From Symbiodinium sp. CCMP2592 (taxonomy: Eukaryota > Sar > Dinophyceae > Suessiales > Symbiodiniaceae), in assembly GCA_905221615.1 (NCBI GenBank), contig CAJNDT010000001.1, forward strand, positions 2,927,704 to 2,991,703: a stretch of DNA of 64,000 bases. The letters are read 5' to 3'. Positions 1 through 11,738 of the stretch are shown here, piece by piece. The notes below the pieces were generated by a model. That model did no database searches, was not told where the DNA came from, and saw only the letters and a list, made by a program, of their open reading frames with translations. The position numbers were made by a program, and so were the translations under genes. Each line of letters opens with the position of its first letter. Within the stretch, counting starts at the first letter, position 1.

Positions 1-540
1 GCAATGCTACTGGGAAGGTGGCGACCGCGAATACAATGGTACCGGTACGAAGGTGCGATTGCTGTCCAACGAAAGAAGAGACAGGGGAGAAAAAGACGAC
101 TTCTCATCTCCTCACCATAGCCGCTGCGAGTGATCATCAGCGTCTGCCTTTGCAAGGCAGGAGCACACGCAATGGTGGCAGCTCTTTTGCAATCTGTGCG
201 GCCCACTTGATGCCCGGTTTCATGCCAGTCCAGGCTTTCACCATGTCGCTCAGCTCGTAATACCGGGGCTCCTCAAAGTGGTCCTCCGAAACGTGCGGAG
301 GAGTATGCGGAGGCTTGTCGACACGACAGATCTGGAATTCCGATCCTGAACCTCGGTCCTCCAAGCCCTCCACGATTTTCATGCACCTCCACTTGCTTTG
401 CAAAACGGTGGAGATGGCCTTGCAGTGGAACAACCTGGCGAGCAGCTCGTGCAAAAGCACTCGGCTGAGTTTCGGTGAGCTCATTGCCACTGATCCCATG
501 ACGGCCTAGGAAGGAACTTCTTCTTGCGGTCGTCCAGGCC
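1..540. repeat. Segmental duplication copy delta-1
   Basis: This stretch is paralogous to 33675-34155: both begin with the same GCAATGCTACTG start, share the segment describing a minus-strand reading MVKAWTGM..., and end at the shared GGCCTAGGAAGGAACTTCTT. On the minus strand 137-499 is open for about 120 codons, with an IVEGLEDRGSGSEF-like stretch. The other copy is broken by small indels, so coding status is uncertain. It is probably an exon or pseudo-exon of an unrecognised gene. From 541 to about 1030 a further piece resembles 5400-5600 and 25740-25920. Confidence 0.6.
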
Positions 541-1029
541 GTGCCGATTCTTGTTGGTCGCCGACTTGCCCCAGAGGGGGCTGTATCTTGGCGAACAGCC
601 CAAAGCTCAACATGGCAGCTGCCAAAGACCGGCCCATGTAGTACAAGCTCGGATATGCACATTGTGCCCATGCGGGCTTTGCCTACGCCTTTGTTCTTCC
701 AAAGCTTCTTTCCTGGCCACTACCAAGTTCACAACTGTAAGCACTCCGGCCCTACACCCCATCCCCGTCGAATTTGCAGCCCCAGCCTTTCTTCATGTCG
801 CTTCGACGCTTGATGAATGCCGTAAAGGGCAGCTGCTGGTACTTGTAGATCGTGTGCGCCTGATGCGACCCGAGGCAGACGAAGCCACAAGCGTTTTAGT
901 TTTCACCACTAACACCGTTCAGTCGCCTGGTGGACGCAGTAGTTGGCCGTTTCTCGGCTAAACGTTCGCAGCTGCAGCTCTTCCTCGCCTGAAGAGTGCT
1001 GAAAGCCATTTCCAGGTCTTGCGATCTGG

Positions 1030-2600
1030 TTGGATAAAGCTGTAATTCAAGAAACCTTCTCGGAGGCTAATGTAAGGCCGACACCGATCTTCTGGCCAGC
1101 CAGATTGACGACCTTCCACAGGAGAAACTGCCGTAATGGCTTCCATGGCTTGCAGGCTTCTGAGCTCACAACGGGGATTCGCTTCTGCGTTGGCACGGCA
1201 CGCCGAACCGTGAGCCGGGCCTCAGCTTTCCAGTCCGTCTCTCGCATGGCTGCAAGAGCAAGGTCTGTGAATCAGCTCTCGGTTGCCAACTCGAGCAGTG
1301 ACAGCTATTGCCGACACGCATAGAGCAGCCGCACACGGAACGAAGCCGTCACGACGCAGCCTGGAGCTGCTTCAACACAACAGCCGTAGAACTTCCAAAA
1401 GGACCTTTGATCCGACTCCGGGGAACGTTCGCTATGCTTCCCGTCATGCGCAGCTGCACTTGATGCGTTGTGCCTGGGGCCGCTCTGCGAAGGTCGGGCG
1501 GAGCTCAATCTGTCAAGGGAAGGCGACAAGCCTGGCACAGGAGACCCATACCTGTCGGCTTAACATGGTGACGATTCTTTGGATGATGGTTCTGAATTGC
1601 TCCTTCTGGTCCATCGGACATTCATAACCAACCCTCCTCCACAGATCACATCCTCTGCACAAGACACCCTTACTCATCTGTGCCACAACGGGTCTATCTT
1701 TGTTTGTCCCTTCTCTGTCCGTCTGCGACCCTCCTGCCTGTTTGCCTGCTTGTCTCTCGCTTCTCTCGTTGCATCATGCTCCTTCATTTTGCTCGTCTTT
1801 CCCAAGGTGAGTTCAAGTCCCCTGTGCCACGACGGCATGCCAGATCGCAGCGTTGAAAGAGCGTGAAGAATCATGCATCTAGTGGCGACGTCATGCTGCG
1901 GAATACAAGCGGTTACAAGCTAATCTGAACGTGCATGCAGACAGACGAGCGACCAACTGGTGTGGGGGACAAGACTTCCGTCGATCGAGAGAGCAAGCAA
2001 AATCACCTTATCTGCATCTTTCTGCCAATGCTCTTTCGGTAGACTTCTGTCACTCTCTCTGTACCCTTCTCTCCCATTGATGCTCCCGTATCGCTGATAG
2101 CCCCATGGAGTTAAAAGCACTGGCCGAAGGCTGCACCTCCTATCGGCTGAATGAAGCCAAGGGCACCACAGGCCTTGCAGAAAACTCAGCATGCACTCAG
2201 GTCTACCAGTCAGTGCGGGGGCAGCTGCCGGTATTTCCCGGTTTGCTTGGGTCCACACACCGGCTATCGCTGCCAAGGAAGCGGCGAATAGGAGGCGCCG
2301 CGCCTGCACGGCAAGTTGCAAAGAGAGCGAATTATGCGAACATGTCGGGAACATTCGGAAACCCTGCACACATGATGCGAAAAGGCTGTTGCTGGTCTAG
2401 AACCTCGACTCAAAATCTGCCTGCGAGGGACAACAAGTGCACACAAACAAGAGCTTGCTGCGGCCTCGAACTTCTGTGATAGCATGGTCCCTGTCTACGA
2501 GAAACCGGCTCGAGCCAGATTTCCTGCAGTGATGTACATCGCTGCTACATGACACAAGCCTGGGTCCAAAAGGAATGGTAAATTCGGCAAAGTCAGCGGG
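1030..2600. repeat. Segmental duplication copy gamma-1
   Basis: Paralogous to 15912-17130, and more distantly to parts of 5600-6540 and 25900-26890. The shared landmarks are the GGGGATTCGCTTCTGCG segment, the GGGGCCGCTCTGCGAAGGTC segment and the CTCTGCACAAGACACCCT segment. Short open frames occur on both strands, but none is kept across the copies. I see no supportable gene here. Confidence 0.65.
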
Positions 2601-2639
2601 GCTATGGAAGCATGCACCGGCTCCTTCCTGTTTTGTCAA

Positions 2640-5600
2640 AAGTGTTTGTTGCGCGTAAGGCTTTGTGAGACAGACTTCAGCACCTGCGGAGATTTGAAAT
2701 CAGTTGCCGCAATTTTGTGCTGGTGTTCTCTGAGAATGAGACAGCTCTCAGTTGCTGGTCTGCTTCTGCATAGCTTCGTCTGGGATCGTCATCAGCTCGC
2801 CATAGGATCTTCAAATCAGCAATCAAATCGGAAATCGATGTCTCCGAGAATCGGTTCTGGAATGACTCTTGACGGAGGGCTCTGACCAGCAGCGACACCC
2901 ACTTCTGACGCTGAGACTTCGTCAGTTCACGCACAACGTTAGTAAGATGCCTTGTGCATAGCATTGCCTGGATCAAGGCCTCTATGCTGATTTCGGCGGA
3001 CTCTGGCAGCAGGTCTTCCATTCGGCCAAGCATGGTTTCGGCAATCAGCTGCCGCACAAAAGGCAGGCAACCAAGCCCATAGTTCGCCACAAGATAGTGC
3101 GCGGCGTTGCTCACAGGTTTATCCGTGTCGCAGCAATGCACAAACAGATCTCGAAGAATTGCGCTGACGATATCGTGGACATCAGCTTCTGGAAAATGGC
3201 TTCTGTCCATGCATGCCAGCGTCATGCACCACCAGCGGCCTGCGAAGAAATGTGCAGTTGGTGATGTGACCCGCTTTACGTGCATCATGCTTATAAACGG
3301 CCAAGGGACATTCGAAGAACTTCTGTTGCCTGACATCCTTTGCAAGCTCTGCATCGAAATCAGCGCCGCCGGCAGCTTTCCATTTTGCCGAAAAATCCAG
3401 AATTGACTCGGGCCTGCGAATCGGAACTCATTGTGAACGACTCCTGTGTGTCGCACAGACATTGCCCACAAAGTTGCGCCTGTCCAACCTGCCCATTTCG
3501 GACAGGTGCTGTATCAAGACCTCGGGTTGCACGAGAACGCCCTTCCTGAGTCTATGCGATGAATTACACATGGCTGGGTTGGACGAAAGCAGAACCGCAC
3601 AAAGCTCCCTGCTCTGGGACTTCTGGTCTGGCAGGAAGTCACTCGCCACTCCATGAGGTCATCCACCTTCGGGTTCTTCCACTTGGGGATGAGTCCATTT
3701 CACAGCGCATCGTCGCAAGCCGCTGCTTTTGCAGACAGGGCTCAGAAAGGTACGGCAAGAGATTGAGCCTCAAGATTTGCTCATTCGAGGAGTCCTTTGC
3801 ATGTGTTCTTCCTGCATGCTAATTTGGATGCCAAGCTTCAACACATCTTCTGAGGGGTCGAACAGGTCCAGAGTCTGTGGATGCTCGCCGCACCTTACTG
3901 CAAGTCTCAAGTAGCTGCAGCAGGCGGATGCGACAAACGGCACGAAACAACATCTTGCAACCCGGCAGCTCTTCCAGGCCATCCTGCGATGAGCCCGACC
4001 GGGTGGAGGCAGAGCCCCAGCTCTTGCGCTTGTGCTCAGCCTTCCGCAGGCGGCATTCCGGGTTTAGAGCTGGTGCGCAACCGACTCACGGAGACCTTGA
4101 CATCCCTGGCACGGGCTGTCAAAGCATCTTTAGCAGACCTGGGCTGCAGGCACCCCATGCCATGAAAAGCAAAACTTAGTGAGACCCAGAAAATGCACGT
4201 GGGGAACAGCTCCCGCTGTCCAGCGGACTTAAGACGAGTGTCTGAGGCTGCAGACCAAAGCTTGCACTGGTCGGCGTCCTTATCGGAGACCGAATTCGTG
4301 ACCTCAGGCCAAGAATGGCAGTGCGGCTGTCGAAGCTTGCCGTGAGTCAAGACCAATCCAATTTCCATCGCCAGCTCTGAGAACAGTGCTCACCAATCTC
4401 CGCGGCGGTGTCCAGCAAGGCAGCAGGCGGCAAAGCTGGCTGCTGTGGATGCTCATTGCGGTCTGAAGTTTCGCCGCACCTCACGGCAAGTCTCAGTCTC
4501 AGAGAGCTGAAGCAGAAGTACAGCGCAGCACACCCTTTTTGCAACTCGGCAGCTGCTCTGCCAAGCCATCCTCCCATGAGCCCGACCGGGTGGAAGCGGA
4601 GCCCCGAACCAGTGATCTCAGGCCACGAATGCCACTGCAGCTGTCGCAAGTTTGCCGTGAGTCAAGGCTAGGCTCTGACTAGGAGCCATGCAAGGAGTCA
4701 GATTGCATCATAAGCTCTGAGGACGGTGCTGACCACTGTCTGTGGCAATGTACACCAAGGCATCACCCGGAAATGGTTGTGGACACTCATTGCGATCTGA
4801 AAGTTCGCTGCACCTTACTCCGGTCGTTGGCGAAGCGGTCGAGCATAGTAGAACTGAAGGCTAGCAGACAACTGAAGCAAACTGCCTGGACGCAGCATCG
4901 CCTGCCACATCCAGCTGCTTGGAGAGCTCCAGCGCCACCTGCTGCACGAAAAAGAGCTGGACAGTGTGCTGGTATTGCCTCGGAAATAGCTGAACCATCA
5001 CGGCATCACGGTCTTGCGAAGCATCGCTCATGTGTGCCAGGGCACGTCCAGGTTTGCAGCTGCTGCATCACCCCGGAGTGATGGCACATCTCAAACGACG
5101 TGTTGCACATCTTGGCTAGGGCTGCAGCAGATCGCAGGAACATGGTGTATCATCGTATTGTCATGTGCGAACGCTGAGATCTGTGTTGCTCCGCGTGCAC
5201 TATGTGCTGCATGAGCCAGCTGCGGCCGTCAACATGCTAAGAAGGCATCTCTGCTGGCTGTCGGCGACTGCAATCAGGATAAAAGACCCACTTCGATGCC
5301 TTCGCCAGGCTGGGGCCAGGCTGACCACGTATGTGCCAGTTTGGCACGACAAGTCGTCATACAGATGTGCAGAAACATATCTTGTCGATATTGCGCTCAA
5401 CATGGCAGCTGCTGAAGTGCAAAGACGGGCCCTCTTTTTACAAGCTCGGATATGCGCATCTGTGCCCATGCGGGCTTTGCCTGCGCCTTTGTTCTTCCAA
5501 AGCTTCTTTCCTGGCCACTATCAGGTTCACGACTACTCGCAATCTGCATTTTGGAACCCCTGCCTTCCTTCATCTAAACGTCGGAAGCTGCAGCTGTGCC

Positions 5601-7755
5601 TCTCCTTAAGAGTCCGGAGCACGCCGAAGGCCCATTCCCAGGTCTTGCCATCTGATTTGGATTCAAGAAAACCTTCTCGGAGGCTAGTGTAAGGCCGACA
5701 CCGATCTTCTGGCCAGATTGACGACCTGCCACAGGAGAAACTTCAGAGATCGTGTCCAAAGGCTTGCAGGCTTCCGCGGCTGCTGAGCTCACAACGGGGA
5801 TTCGCTCCTGCGGCGCGCCGGGCCTCAGCCCCCCAAGTTTTTGCTGTGCCGTCTCTCACGTAGCAAGTCACTGCTCAGGTCTGTGAATCTGCTCCTGGCT
5901 GTGACAATGCCAGCTCTCGGTTGCCAACTCAAGCAGTGACAGCTATTGCCGACACGCATAGAGAGAAGCTGCACACGGAAGGAAGCCGTCACGGCACAGC
6001 CTGGAGAACAGTCGCAGAACTCCCGAACCAGACCCTCACGAACCGGTGATCCGACTCCAGGAAAGGTGCAGAGACCTTCCCTACGCTTCCCGTCATGTGC
6101 AGCTACACTGGGTACGTTGTTCCTGGGGCCGTGGCGGAGCTCAATCGCCCAAGGGAAGGCGACAAGCCTTCCACAACCGACACCTGTTGGCTCGACATGG
6201 TGACGATTCTTTGGATGATGGCTGTCACTTGCTTCTACTAATCAAAGCCTCTGCACATCACACCCTGACGCATCTGTCCCACGATGGGTCTCAGGGTTGA
6301 GGGCAACTTCGAACCCCATGTGCCGCGAGGGCACGCCCGATCGTGGGCTTTCATTCTAGACGGCGTGAATCATGCAACGTGTACCGATGTCATGCTGCGG
6401 AACGCAATTGAAAAAGGCAGCAGACTTTGGTCGATCGAGAGTGCCAGCGAACTAACTTCACCTCTATCTTTCTGCCGGTTCTCTGAAGACTTCTCCCCCT
6501 CTCTGTATGTCCTTCACTGCCATTGACGCAAAGTCATGTTCTCAGCCTACCAACATGACATAATTACTTAGTTTTATCGCTGAGTGAAAAGCACAAGCCC
6601 AGAGCAGCTGCACCTCGTATCAACACGCAGAAAACTCAGAGTTGGACCCGGAACCAGCGAAAAGATTGTGCGAGCAAAGTCAGTTTAACAAGCAAAAGCA
6701 AACCCGCGCAGACGCAAAACAAACATCAAAAGCAGCAAGACTGAAAGACGCTGAAAAAGAGGGTCGGGCTGCAGGAAGCGGCAGGTCAGCCATGTCAGCC
6801 GCTTGGCATTAAACACCAACAGCTCAAAACGAAGGTTCCGAGGCGCTTACACCTGTCCCGTTGTAAAATCCTCAAATGCCTGTCGAGTCGTATTGAGCCG
6901 AACAGTCAGGTTTGCGTGGCGTCCGCACTCACCCCTAGATCTGGATATCCTTATAGAAATTGGAACGGTGCCGGCCTCGCCTTTTTCATGAGCCTATCTG
7001 TGCAGGCCTGACTACGAAGCCGCTGCGAGAGGTCCATTCCCGAAAGAGCAGTGCTTGTGGCGGTTGTGCACAGCAGATGCGACTCTCCGCGCATGCGTCG
7101 TAGTTTCAGCATTTCGCATGTCGCGAATAGATTTTAAGCCCCGAAACCGGCTCAAGCGGATTGGACAGAAAAGCGTGTCAACTGTTCGAGACCTGCTGCC
7201 ATGGTGTTGGAGAAGAGCCCGCTGCACGTTTCAACTTCCAGCTAGAATGCACCTGTAACTGTGACACATAGAGTCATAGAGCGTCTCTGTCACTGCGTAG
7301 CCTTGGTTCTCGACTCGATGATCGCCGAACGCTACAGGTGCCGTCTCCAGCGGTGGAGGCTGTCTGGGTGCTGCGGCAGCCGTGACCGTCCCAAACATCC
7401 CAAAAGCTAAACCTGGTGCGAAATGGAACACTCCATCCCTTATGCCAGCACCATCTGACACAGTTCTGAGATCAGACCCCCACGGCAGGTGGCTATCATC
7501 TGCGGAACGAATAAACTGATCATTCTGCCTCATCCGAAAGCAGCTTCGTGGGCATGTCCACCAGGTCTCCATCCTCAACATGGCATGCCAGACGTCCAAA
7601 GCTCAAAAGTCCGTTCTGCCAATTCTCAAAAGATGTCTAAGATGGACAGCTTGAGGGAGTGGCTTGGTCGATGCCATGCTGCGGTCGTTCTCATCTCGCA
7701 GCCTGTGGCTGGCAAATGCAAGCGGCTGGCACTGCTCGCATAGTGCATGGCAAAC
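2640..7755. repeat. Segmental duplication block alpha1-beta1
   Basis: A block of about 5.1 kb that reappears as 23228-28723 (alpha2-beta2), with its first half also at 29304-31905 (alpha3). Homology runs to position 7755, where E1 interrupts it, and resumes after E1 at 15737. Apart from the alpha gene at 2677-3471, the block holds only short frames. 3428-3649 is open on the minus strand and conserved in the other copies, and could be an upstream exon. From 3650 to 7755 I see only duplicated sequence with no supportable intact gene. Confidence 0.75.
2677..3471 (-). CDS. Uncharacterised alpha-family protein, copy 1
   Basis: Open frame of 264 codons. I do not recognise the family. It aligns along its whole length, without frame breaks, with the 255-codon frame at 29345-30112. 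Shared blocks include a GRWWCM motif, a central helical stretch with MEDLLPESAEIS, a KSQRQKWVSLLVRAL motif and a C-terminal DLKILWR-DDDPRRSYAEA motif. The composition (Leu-, Glu- and Arg-rich with no membrane segment) suggests a soluble alpha-helical protein, possibly of HEAT-like repeats, but that is inference. The N-terminus is uncertain: copies diverge before the GVV-EFR-AGP motif, and upstream exons are possible since dinoflagellate genes are often split. Keeping one frame in two diverged copies is the main support for coding. Confidence 0.5.
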   Translation of the reverse strand: MWAMSVRHTGVVHNEFRFAGPSQFWIFRQNGKLPAALISMQSLQRMSGNRSSSNVPWPFISMMHVKRVTSPTAHFFAGRWWCMTLACMDRSHFPEADVHDIVSAILRDLFVHCCDTDKPVSNAAHYLVANYGLGCLPFVRQLIAETMLGRMEDLLPESAEISIEALIQAMLCTRHLTNVVRELTKSQRQKWVSLLVRALRQESFQNRFSETSISDLIADLKILWRADDDPRRSYAEADQQLRAVSFSENTSTKLRQLISNLRRC

Positions 7756-7900
7756 GACAAATGTTGAACTCGATCAGAGAACTCTGTTCCGGAAGCTCAG
7801 AGCGAACTTTTTCCTCCACCCTTGTAGTGCCAGAATCGGTACCCTGCATGCTCTGTGCAGCTGAAAGCCGATACTTGGCGGCTGAGACAGATATTCTGCC
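7756..7900. repeat. E1 split direct repeat B2 (outer 3' end)
   Basis: A 145-bp segment starting GACAAATGTTGAAC and ending GATATTCTGCC, repeated essentially identically as B1 at 8060-8204. Its outer end abuts the target sequence GGCAAAC of block beta. It marks the 3' terminus of E1 in minus-strand orientation. Confidence 0.9.
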
Positions 7901-7960
7901 AGCGCCAATGGCTACAGCCCCAGGCACTCGGTCCACGAGAATTAGGGTGAGGAGGGCGGG

Positions 7961-8059
7961 TGAAATCGAAACAGGATCTCGAGCACAGCAGCTGCATATT
8001 CTATGCATGCTTGTCTGGCTCGAGAATTCATTTGTCACACAAGACAGAGAGTCTGGACC
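7961..8059. repeat. E1 split direct repeat A2 (internal)
   Basis: A 99-bp segment beginning TGAAATCGAAACAGGATC and ending GAGAGTCTGGACC, identical over its visible length to A1 at 15638-15736. It directly adjoins B1, giving the junction expected of a circular intermediate. The 60 bp from 7901 to 7960 separate it from B2. Confidence 0.9.
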
Positions 8060-8204
8060 GACAAATGTTGAACTCGATCAGAGAACTCTGTTCCGGAAGC
8101 TCAGAGCGAACTTTTTCCTCCACCCTTGTAGTGCCAGAATCGGTACCCTGCATGCTCTGTGCAGCTGAAAGCCGATACTTGGCGGCTGAGACAGATATTC
8201 TGCC
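8060..8204. repeat. E1 split direct repeat B1 (internal)
   Basis: Second copy of the 145-bp B repeat, directly joined to A2. On the minus strand it begins 45 bp after the RT-RNase H stop codon, so it also forms the 3' untranslated region of that gene. Confidence 0.9.
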
Positions 8205-8249
8205 GCCTCGTCTCCGCCCGCTGCCCGCATCAAGTAGAGGCCAAAGCCC

Positions 8250-10967
8250 CTATTCAAAAGCCCAGGACAGATTGAGCAGATCACCAGGGGCGCCTTCCAA
8301 GGCGTATTCCAAATCAGTGGCCACGCGCTTGAAGATGGGCCAAAAGGCATCGGCCTCGTTCCGCAAGACCGACCAGCCACGTTCATGGCCAATCGAGCAA
8401 TCACCCCTGGAAAAAGGATCCGCCAGATTGCAATCGCTTGGGACCCATTCAAAGTGTGGTTGCCAACCCAGCCGCTGAGCTACCGCCCAAAAGCAAGCCA
8501 GCAAATTGTTGATGTTGGCGTCACGGCCATAGCCTCGCACCAATGCAGCCTTGCCGGCAGTGTTGTCGCAGAAACCGATCCAGCACTGTGGAAGTATGTC
8601 GCGGCATGTCAGGGCCGCGATGACCTGTCCGAAGATCTCGAGGCAGTAGATGTAGGCTCGCCGAGACGTGAACAAACACAACACGTCTGAAGGAACAGTG
8701 CCACTAGCGAAGCGTGTAGTGGAGCCGCTCCGGACCACGAAGCCCCAGCCATTCTTATATCGCCGAGAGCTGGTGGAAAACCAGGAATCAGGAGGTTCAT
8801 CCGATAGGCCGAATTTGCGATCGCCCAGTTCAAAGAAGGCGTCGGCGTACAGCACTGCAGAAGCGTGACTCTCGGGGTTAAAAGGCACCCAACGAGGTTG
8901 GGCGTGCTGCAGCAGCGACTTTAATGAAACCAGAGAGCACCGCAATGGTCCGTTGAGTTGCGCGTGGTCTTGATCGTTGCGATCGTGAGCTCTGGAATAC
9001 AAGGGCTTCATAGCCGAGGCAGCAGCTTGGCCGAACAGCGTGGTGCAAAGAAAATTCAATTTGCCAGTGAGCCGCTGGGCAACCACTGGCTCCAAGATAT
9101 TCTCTTCCAGTGCCGCCTGGATCATCTCCAACACCTTACTGACGCGATCGGGCGCCGGTGCCAAGCGAATGCCTTCCGCCGTAATCTCCAGCAGAACGCC
9201 CAACAGTTTGTGTTTGCTGGCCGGTGGTTGAGCTTTAGATGGTTTGAGACGCATACCTAAAAGATCACACAATGCAGAAAAGAATCGAAAACTGCTGGAG
9301 GCACTGTGCCCGGCATCGGGGCATCCAATGTCGTCGACGAAATGAATCAGCAATATAAGTAAGAGGCTTCTTGCCAGAAAAGTCAAGGCATCAACGCACT
9401 TGTTGAAACACCAAACCGAAGAAGCACCCCCGAACGGAAGAACCCCATGCTGCCACAGGCTAGGGCCCCACGGGGTGAGTATCAGCGCAAAGGCATCAGA
9501 GGGCCTTTCAAGAGGGAACTGCCTGTATGCTGCCCACAAGTCCTGACACCAGACCTGGGTTTCATGACCTGCGGCCACCAAGCGAAGCAAAATCTGCACG
9601 TAGCGATTGATGTCATCATGCGCGGGAATATCCTGAACATGTATAGTGCTGTTATGACCACTGCGGCGATAGTCTTCACATCGACGAACTTTGCGGGAGC
9701 CATCACTGCCCTGCTGAACAACTGAAAAAGCGTTGGCGACCCTGACTTCGCCCTGAAGCTCAAGGCACTCGGTGAAGCCGCTATGTGAAGCTATTGGAAC
9801 ACACTGTCGCGGCCAGTGTGCGGGAGCCCGATACGGCCCGGTCATGCGTCCAAGCTTGACTTCTTGAATGACCTCAGTCAGAAGTGCTTCCCACTCGGGA
9901 TCCACACGTCCCTGCAACAGCTTCTGGCGCACATACGCCTCGTTCAGATCTCGGAAAGCTTCCGCCGAAATTGGATGATCGTATCTTTCATCTAATCTCG
10001 GCCTCCAGCCCGGCGACGGGTCGACCGGACCCAGAACCGGAAAACCACGAGACAAAGACGCCTCGAGAGCATCAGCATCTGGATAGCCACAACCTCGGAG
10101 CAGCGATATGAATAGTGGGATCTGCACTATATCCCCGTCCGGTAGGCTGTATGCTGCCTGGACATGTGTTGGCAACGAATCGAACCAAACCCGTGTAGCG
10201 CCCTGCATCTGAACCTTGCGTGCCGCAATGTCGCGAATCACTGAACCCCGAAAATCTGCCAGCTGATCCGCGGGAAATCTCAAAAGCCTTTGAAGCGTGA
10301 GCTCAATGGCTGGGTCAAGGTGGGGCCTCTGATACAATGGGTGCACCGCACTCGCAGACAACTCCCAGTGTTCCCACATGTCGCTTGCAGGTTGCATGTC
10401 TACGTGATCGCACATTTCAGGCTGCCTCTGCATGGACAACGGATGTTGACCGGCCAGCTTCTCAGCCGACGCCAGATCTCGAAGCTTCGAGACGTCAAGC
10501 GCTTCAGGTGCGCAAGGACCGGGCAAGGTCCTGACACCATACATGAGTGAGAATCGCAGGATTTCCGTCGCGACACCTAGGTGCCAGGAATTCCCTAACA
10601 ATCTGTGTCGGTCTTTCTCCCCGACATTGGGAGAGGCAGAGTAATCGCGATCAAAATGATGCAAAGCTTCTTTGGTCTCAATGGGCAACAGATGTAATTT
10701 CTGCTGACTATCCCGTAACATCGCAGTCTCCGCGAAGAACCAAGGAGCCCATTGCCGACGACCCTCGATCCACCTGGCACGGGTGAAAACCAGATGGTTG
10801 TATGTCCGCCAGGGAATCCTTGGGAACATCCAAAACGATCCGAGGGAGCTTGCCATGCTTCTGCCAGCGAACCTCAGTCGACCGACCAGGGTACTGCCGC
10901 GCAGAGGTCCAGTCCGTCCACGACCACCAAAGTCGTGGTCTGTGAATGGCCCCGTAGTCCGCAGCAT
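8250..10967 (-). CDS. Reverse transcriptase-RNase H of E1, with C-terminal methyltransferase part at its start
   Basis: Open frame of 905 codons. Residues about 1-60 overlap the methyltransferase frame and are probably not used. From about residue 60 the protein reads like the end of a cytosine-5 methyltransferase, with motif X as RHRLLGNSWHLGVA at 120-133. RT follows: motif A has D476 in WCQDLWAAYRQF, motif B is GVLPFGGASS (508-517), and motif C is FVDD (543-546). RNase H follows with D709 (LYADAFF), E777 (CLEIFGQ), D801 (FCDNTAGK) and D850 (NLADPFSRGD). All expected RT and RNase H acidic residues are present. The enzyme would copy element RNA into DNA. Its real N-terminus must come from the upstream methyltransferase frame by frameshifting or a sequence lesion near 10790. 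Confidence 0.85.
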   Translation of the reverse strand: MLRTTGPFTDHDFGGRGRTGPLRGSTLVGRLRFAGRSMASSLGSFWMFPRIPWRTYNHLVFTRARWIEGRRQWAPWFFAETAMLRDSQQKLHLLPIETKEALHHFDRDYSASPNVGEKDRHRLLGNSWHLGVATEILRFSLMYGVRTLPGPCAPEALDVSKLRDLASAEKLAGQHPLSMQRQPEMCDHVDMQPASDMWEHWELSASAVHPLYQRPHLDPAIELTLQRLLRFPADQLADFRGSVIRDIAARKVQMQGATRVWFDSLPTHVQAAYSLPDGDIVQIPLFISLLRGCGYPDADALEASLSRGFPVLGPVDPSPGWRPRLDERYDHPISAEAFRDLNEAYVRQKLLQGRVDPEWEALLTEVIQEVKLGRMTGPYRAPAHWPRQCVPIASHSGFTECLELQGEVRVANAFSVVQQGSDGSRKVRRCEDYRRSGHNSTIHVQDIPAHDDINRYVQILLRLVAAGHETQVWCQDLWAAYRQFPLERPSDAFALILTPWGPSLWQHGVLPFGGASSVWCFNKCVDALTFLARSLLLILLIHFVDDIGCPDAGHSASSSFRFFSALCDLLGMRLKPSKAQPPASKHKLLGVLLEITAEGIRLAPAPDRVSKVLEMIQAALEENILEPVVAQRLTGKLNFLCTTLFGQAAASAMKPLYSRAHDRNDQDHAQLNGPLRCSLVSLKSLLQHAQPRWVPFNPESHASAVLYADAFFELGDRKFGLSDEPPDSWFSTSSRRYKNGWGFVVRSGSTTRFASGTVPSDVLCLFTSRRAYIYCLEIFGQVIAALTCRDILPQCWIGFCDNTAGKAALVRGYGRDANINNLLACFWAVAQRLGWQPHFEWVPSDCNLADPFSRGDCSIGHERGWSVLRNEADAFWPIFKRVATDLEYALEGAPGDLLNLSWAFE

Positions 10968-11597
10968 CAGCGAGGATCACTTCAGCGTTGAGGGCTTTGC
11001 AAAACCACTGGATGTCGGCAGGGTTCTGCATCTGAACATTTTCCGCTAGGAGACAAGCTTGTCTTCCCGGCAGCAAATTCATGAGCTCTCGCAGAAACTC
11101 TGTAAACTTGACAAACAAGCTGCCGGAGCTCCCTGATCTGCCCGGGCCATCCGCTCGAATGCGGCTGTAGTCTGGGCACGGTGCTGCAGCAGTGATGACC
11201 AAGGGATCGGCTGCGCCTCCATTGATTTGCTCTATGGCTGCCGCCGCCGCTGCCGGCGAATCATCCAACAAGCTGCCTCGCTGGGACTTGGTGGTCCTTC
11301 GCGAGGCTTTGCGGGCCACTGCGATGGCCGCGGCATCGACCTCCCAGGACATGACATGCCTCACTGATATCCCCAATCTCCCCAGTGCCAGCGTAGCCGA
11401 GCCGATTCCCGAGAAGAAGTCGAGATGAATGACAGAAGCCGGAAGGGACCCTGCCGGTGTCGCCGTCGCCGTCGCCGAGGAAGCCGATGCAACCTTCGGT
11501 GTTGCCGAGCTGCTCGCCGCTCCGCTGCACTGCTGAGCAGAAGAGCCTGAACCTAAGGAAGGAATCGGGGGGGGAGGCGGAGGCGCGCCTCAGCCTG
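10708..11597 (-). CDS. Cytosine-5 DNA methyltransferase domain of E1 (N-terminal two thirds)
   Basis: The minus-strand frame is open from just after a TGA at about 11600 down to 10708. There is no ATG before motif I, so it is probably part of a polyprotein. Visible C5-methyltransferase motifs in order are motif I as LDFFSGIGSATLAL, motif IV as APCPDYSRIR with the catalytic Cys, motif VI as AENV and motif VIII as IHRPRLWW. These match canonical DNMTs, which methylate cytosine in DNA. Motifs IX-X continue in the overlapping RT frame (RHRLLGNSWHLGVA), so the domain is split across two frames by one shift near 10790. DNMT capture by dinoflagellate retrotransposons has been reported, and this is a clear example. 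The Pro-rich N-terminal linker probably joins it to Gag. All key catalytic residues appear intact. Confidence 0.8.
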
Positions 11598-11738
11598 TGT
11601 TCCAGCTGGAATCGCCCACCATCCTGAATCCCAGCCGCCTGGCTTCTCCCAGCCGACGGCAGCATCCGAAGAGCTACTCGGTGGCATAGGTGAAGCGGGA
11701 CACTCCGTGGTGCCACGAAACGCGGAGCTCCCGACTCC

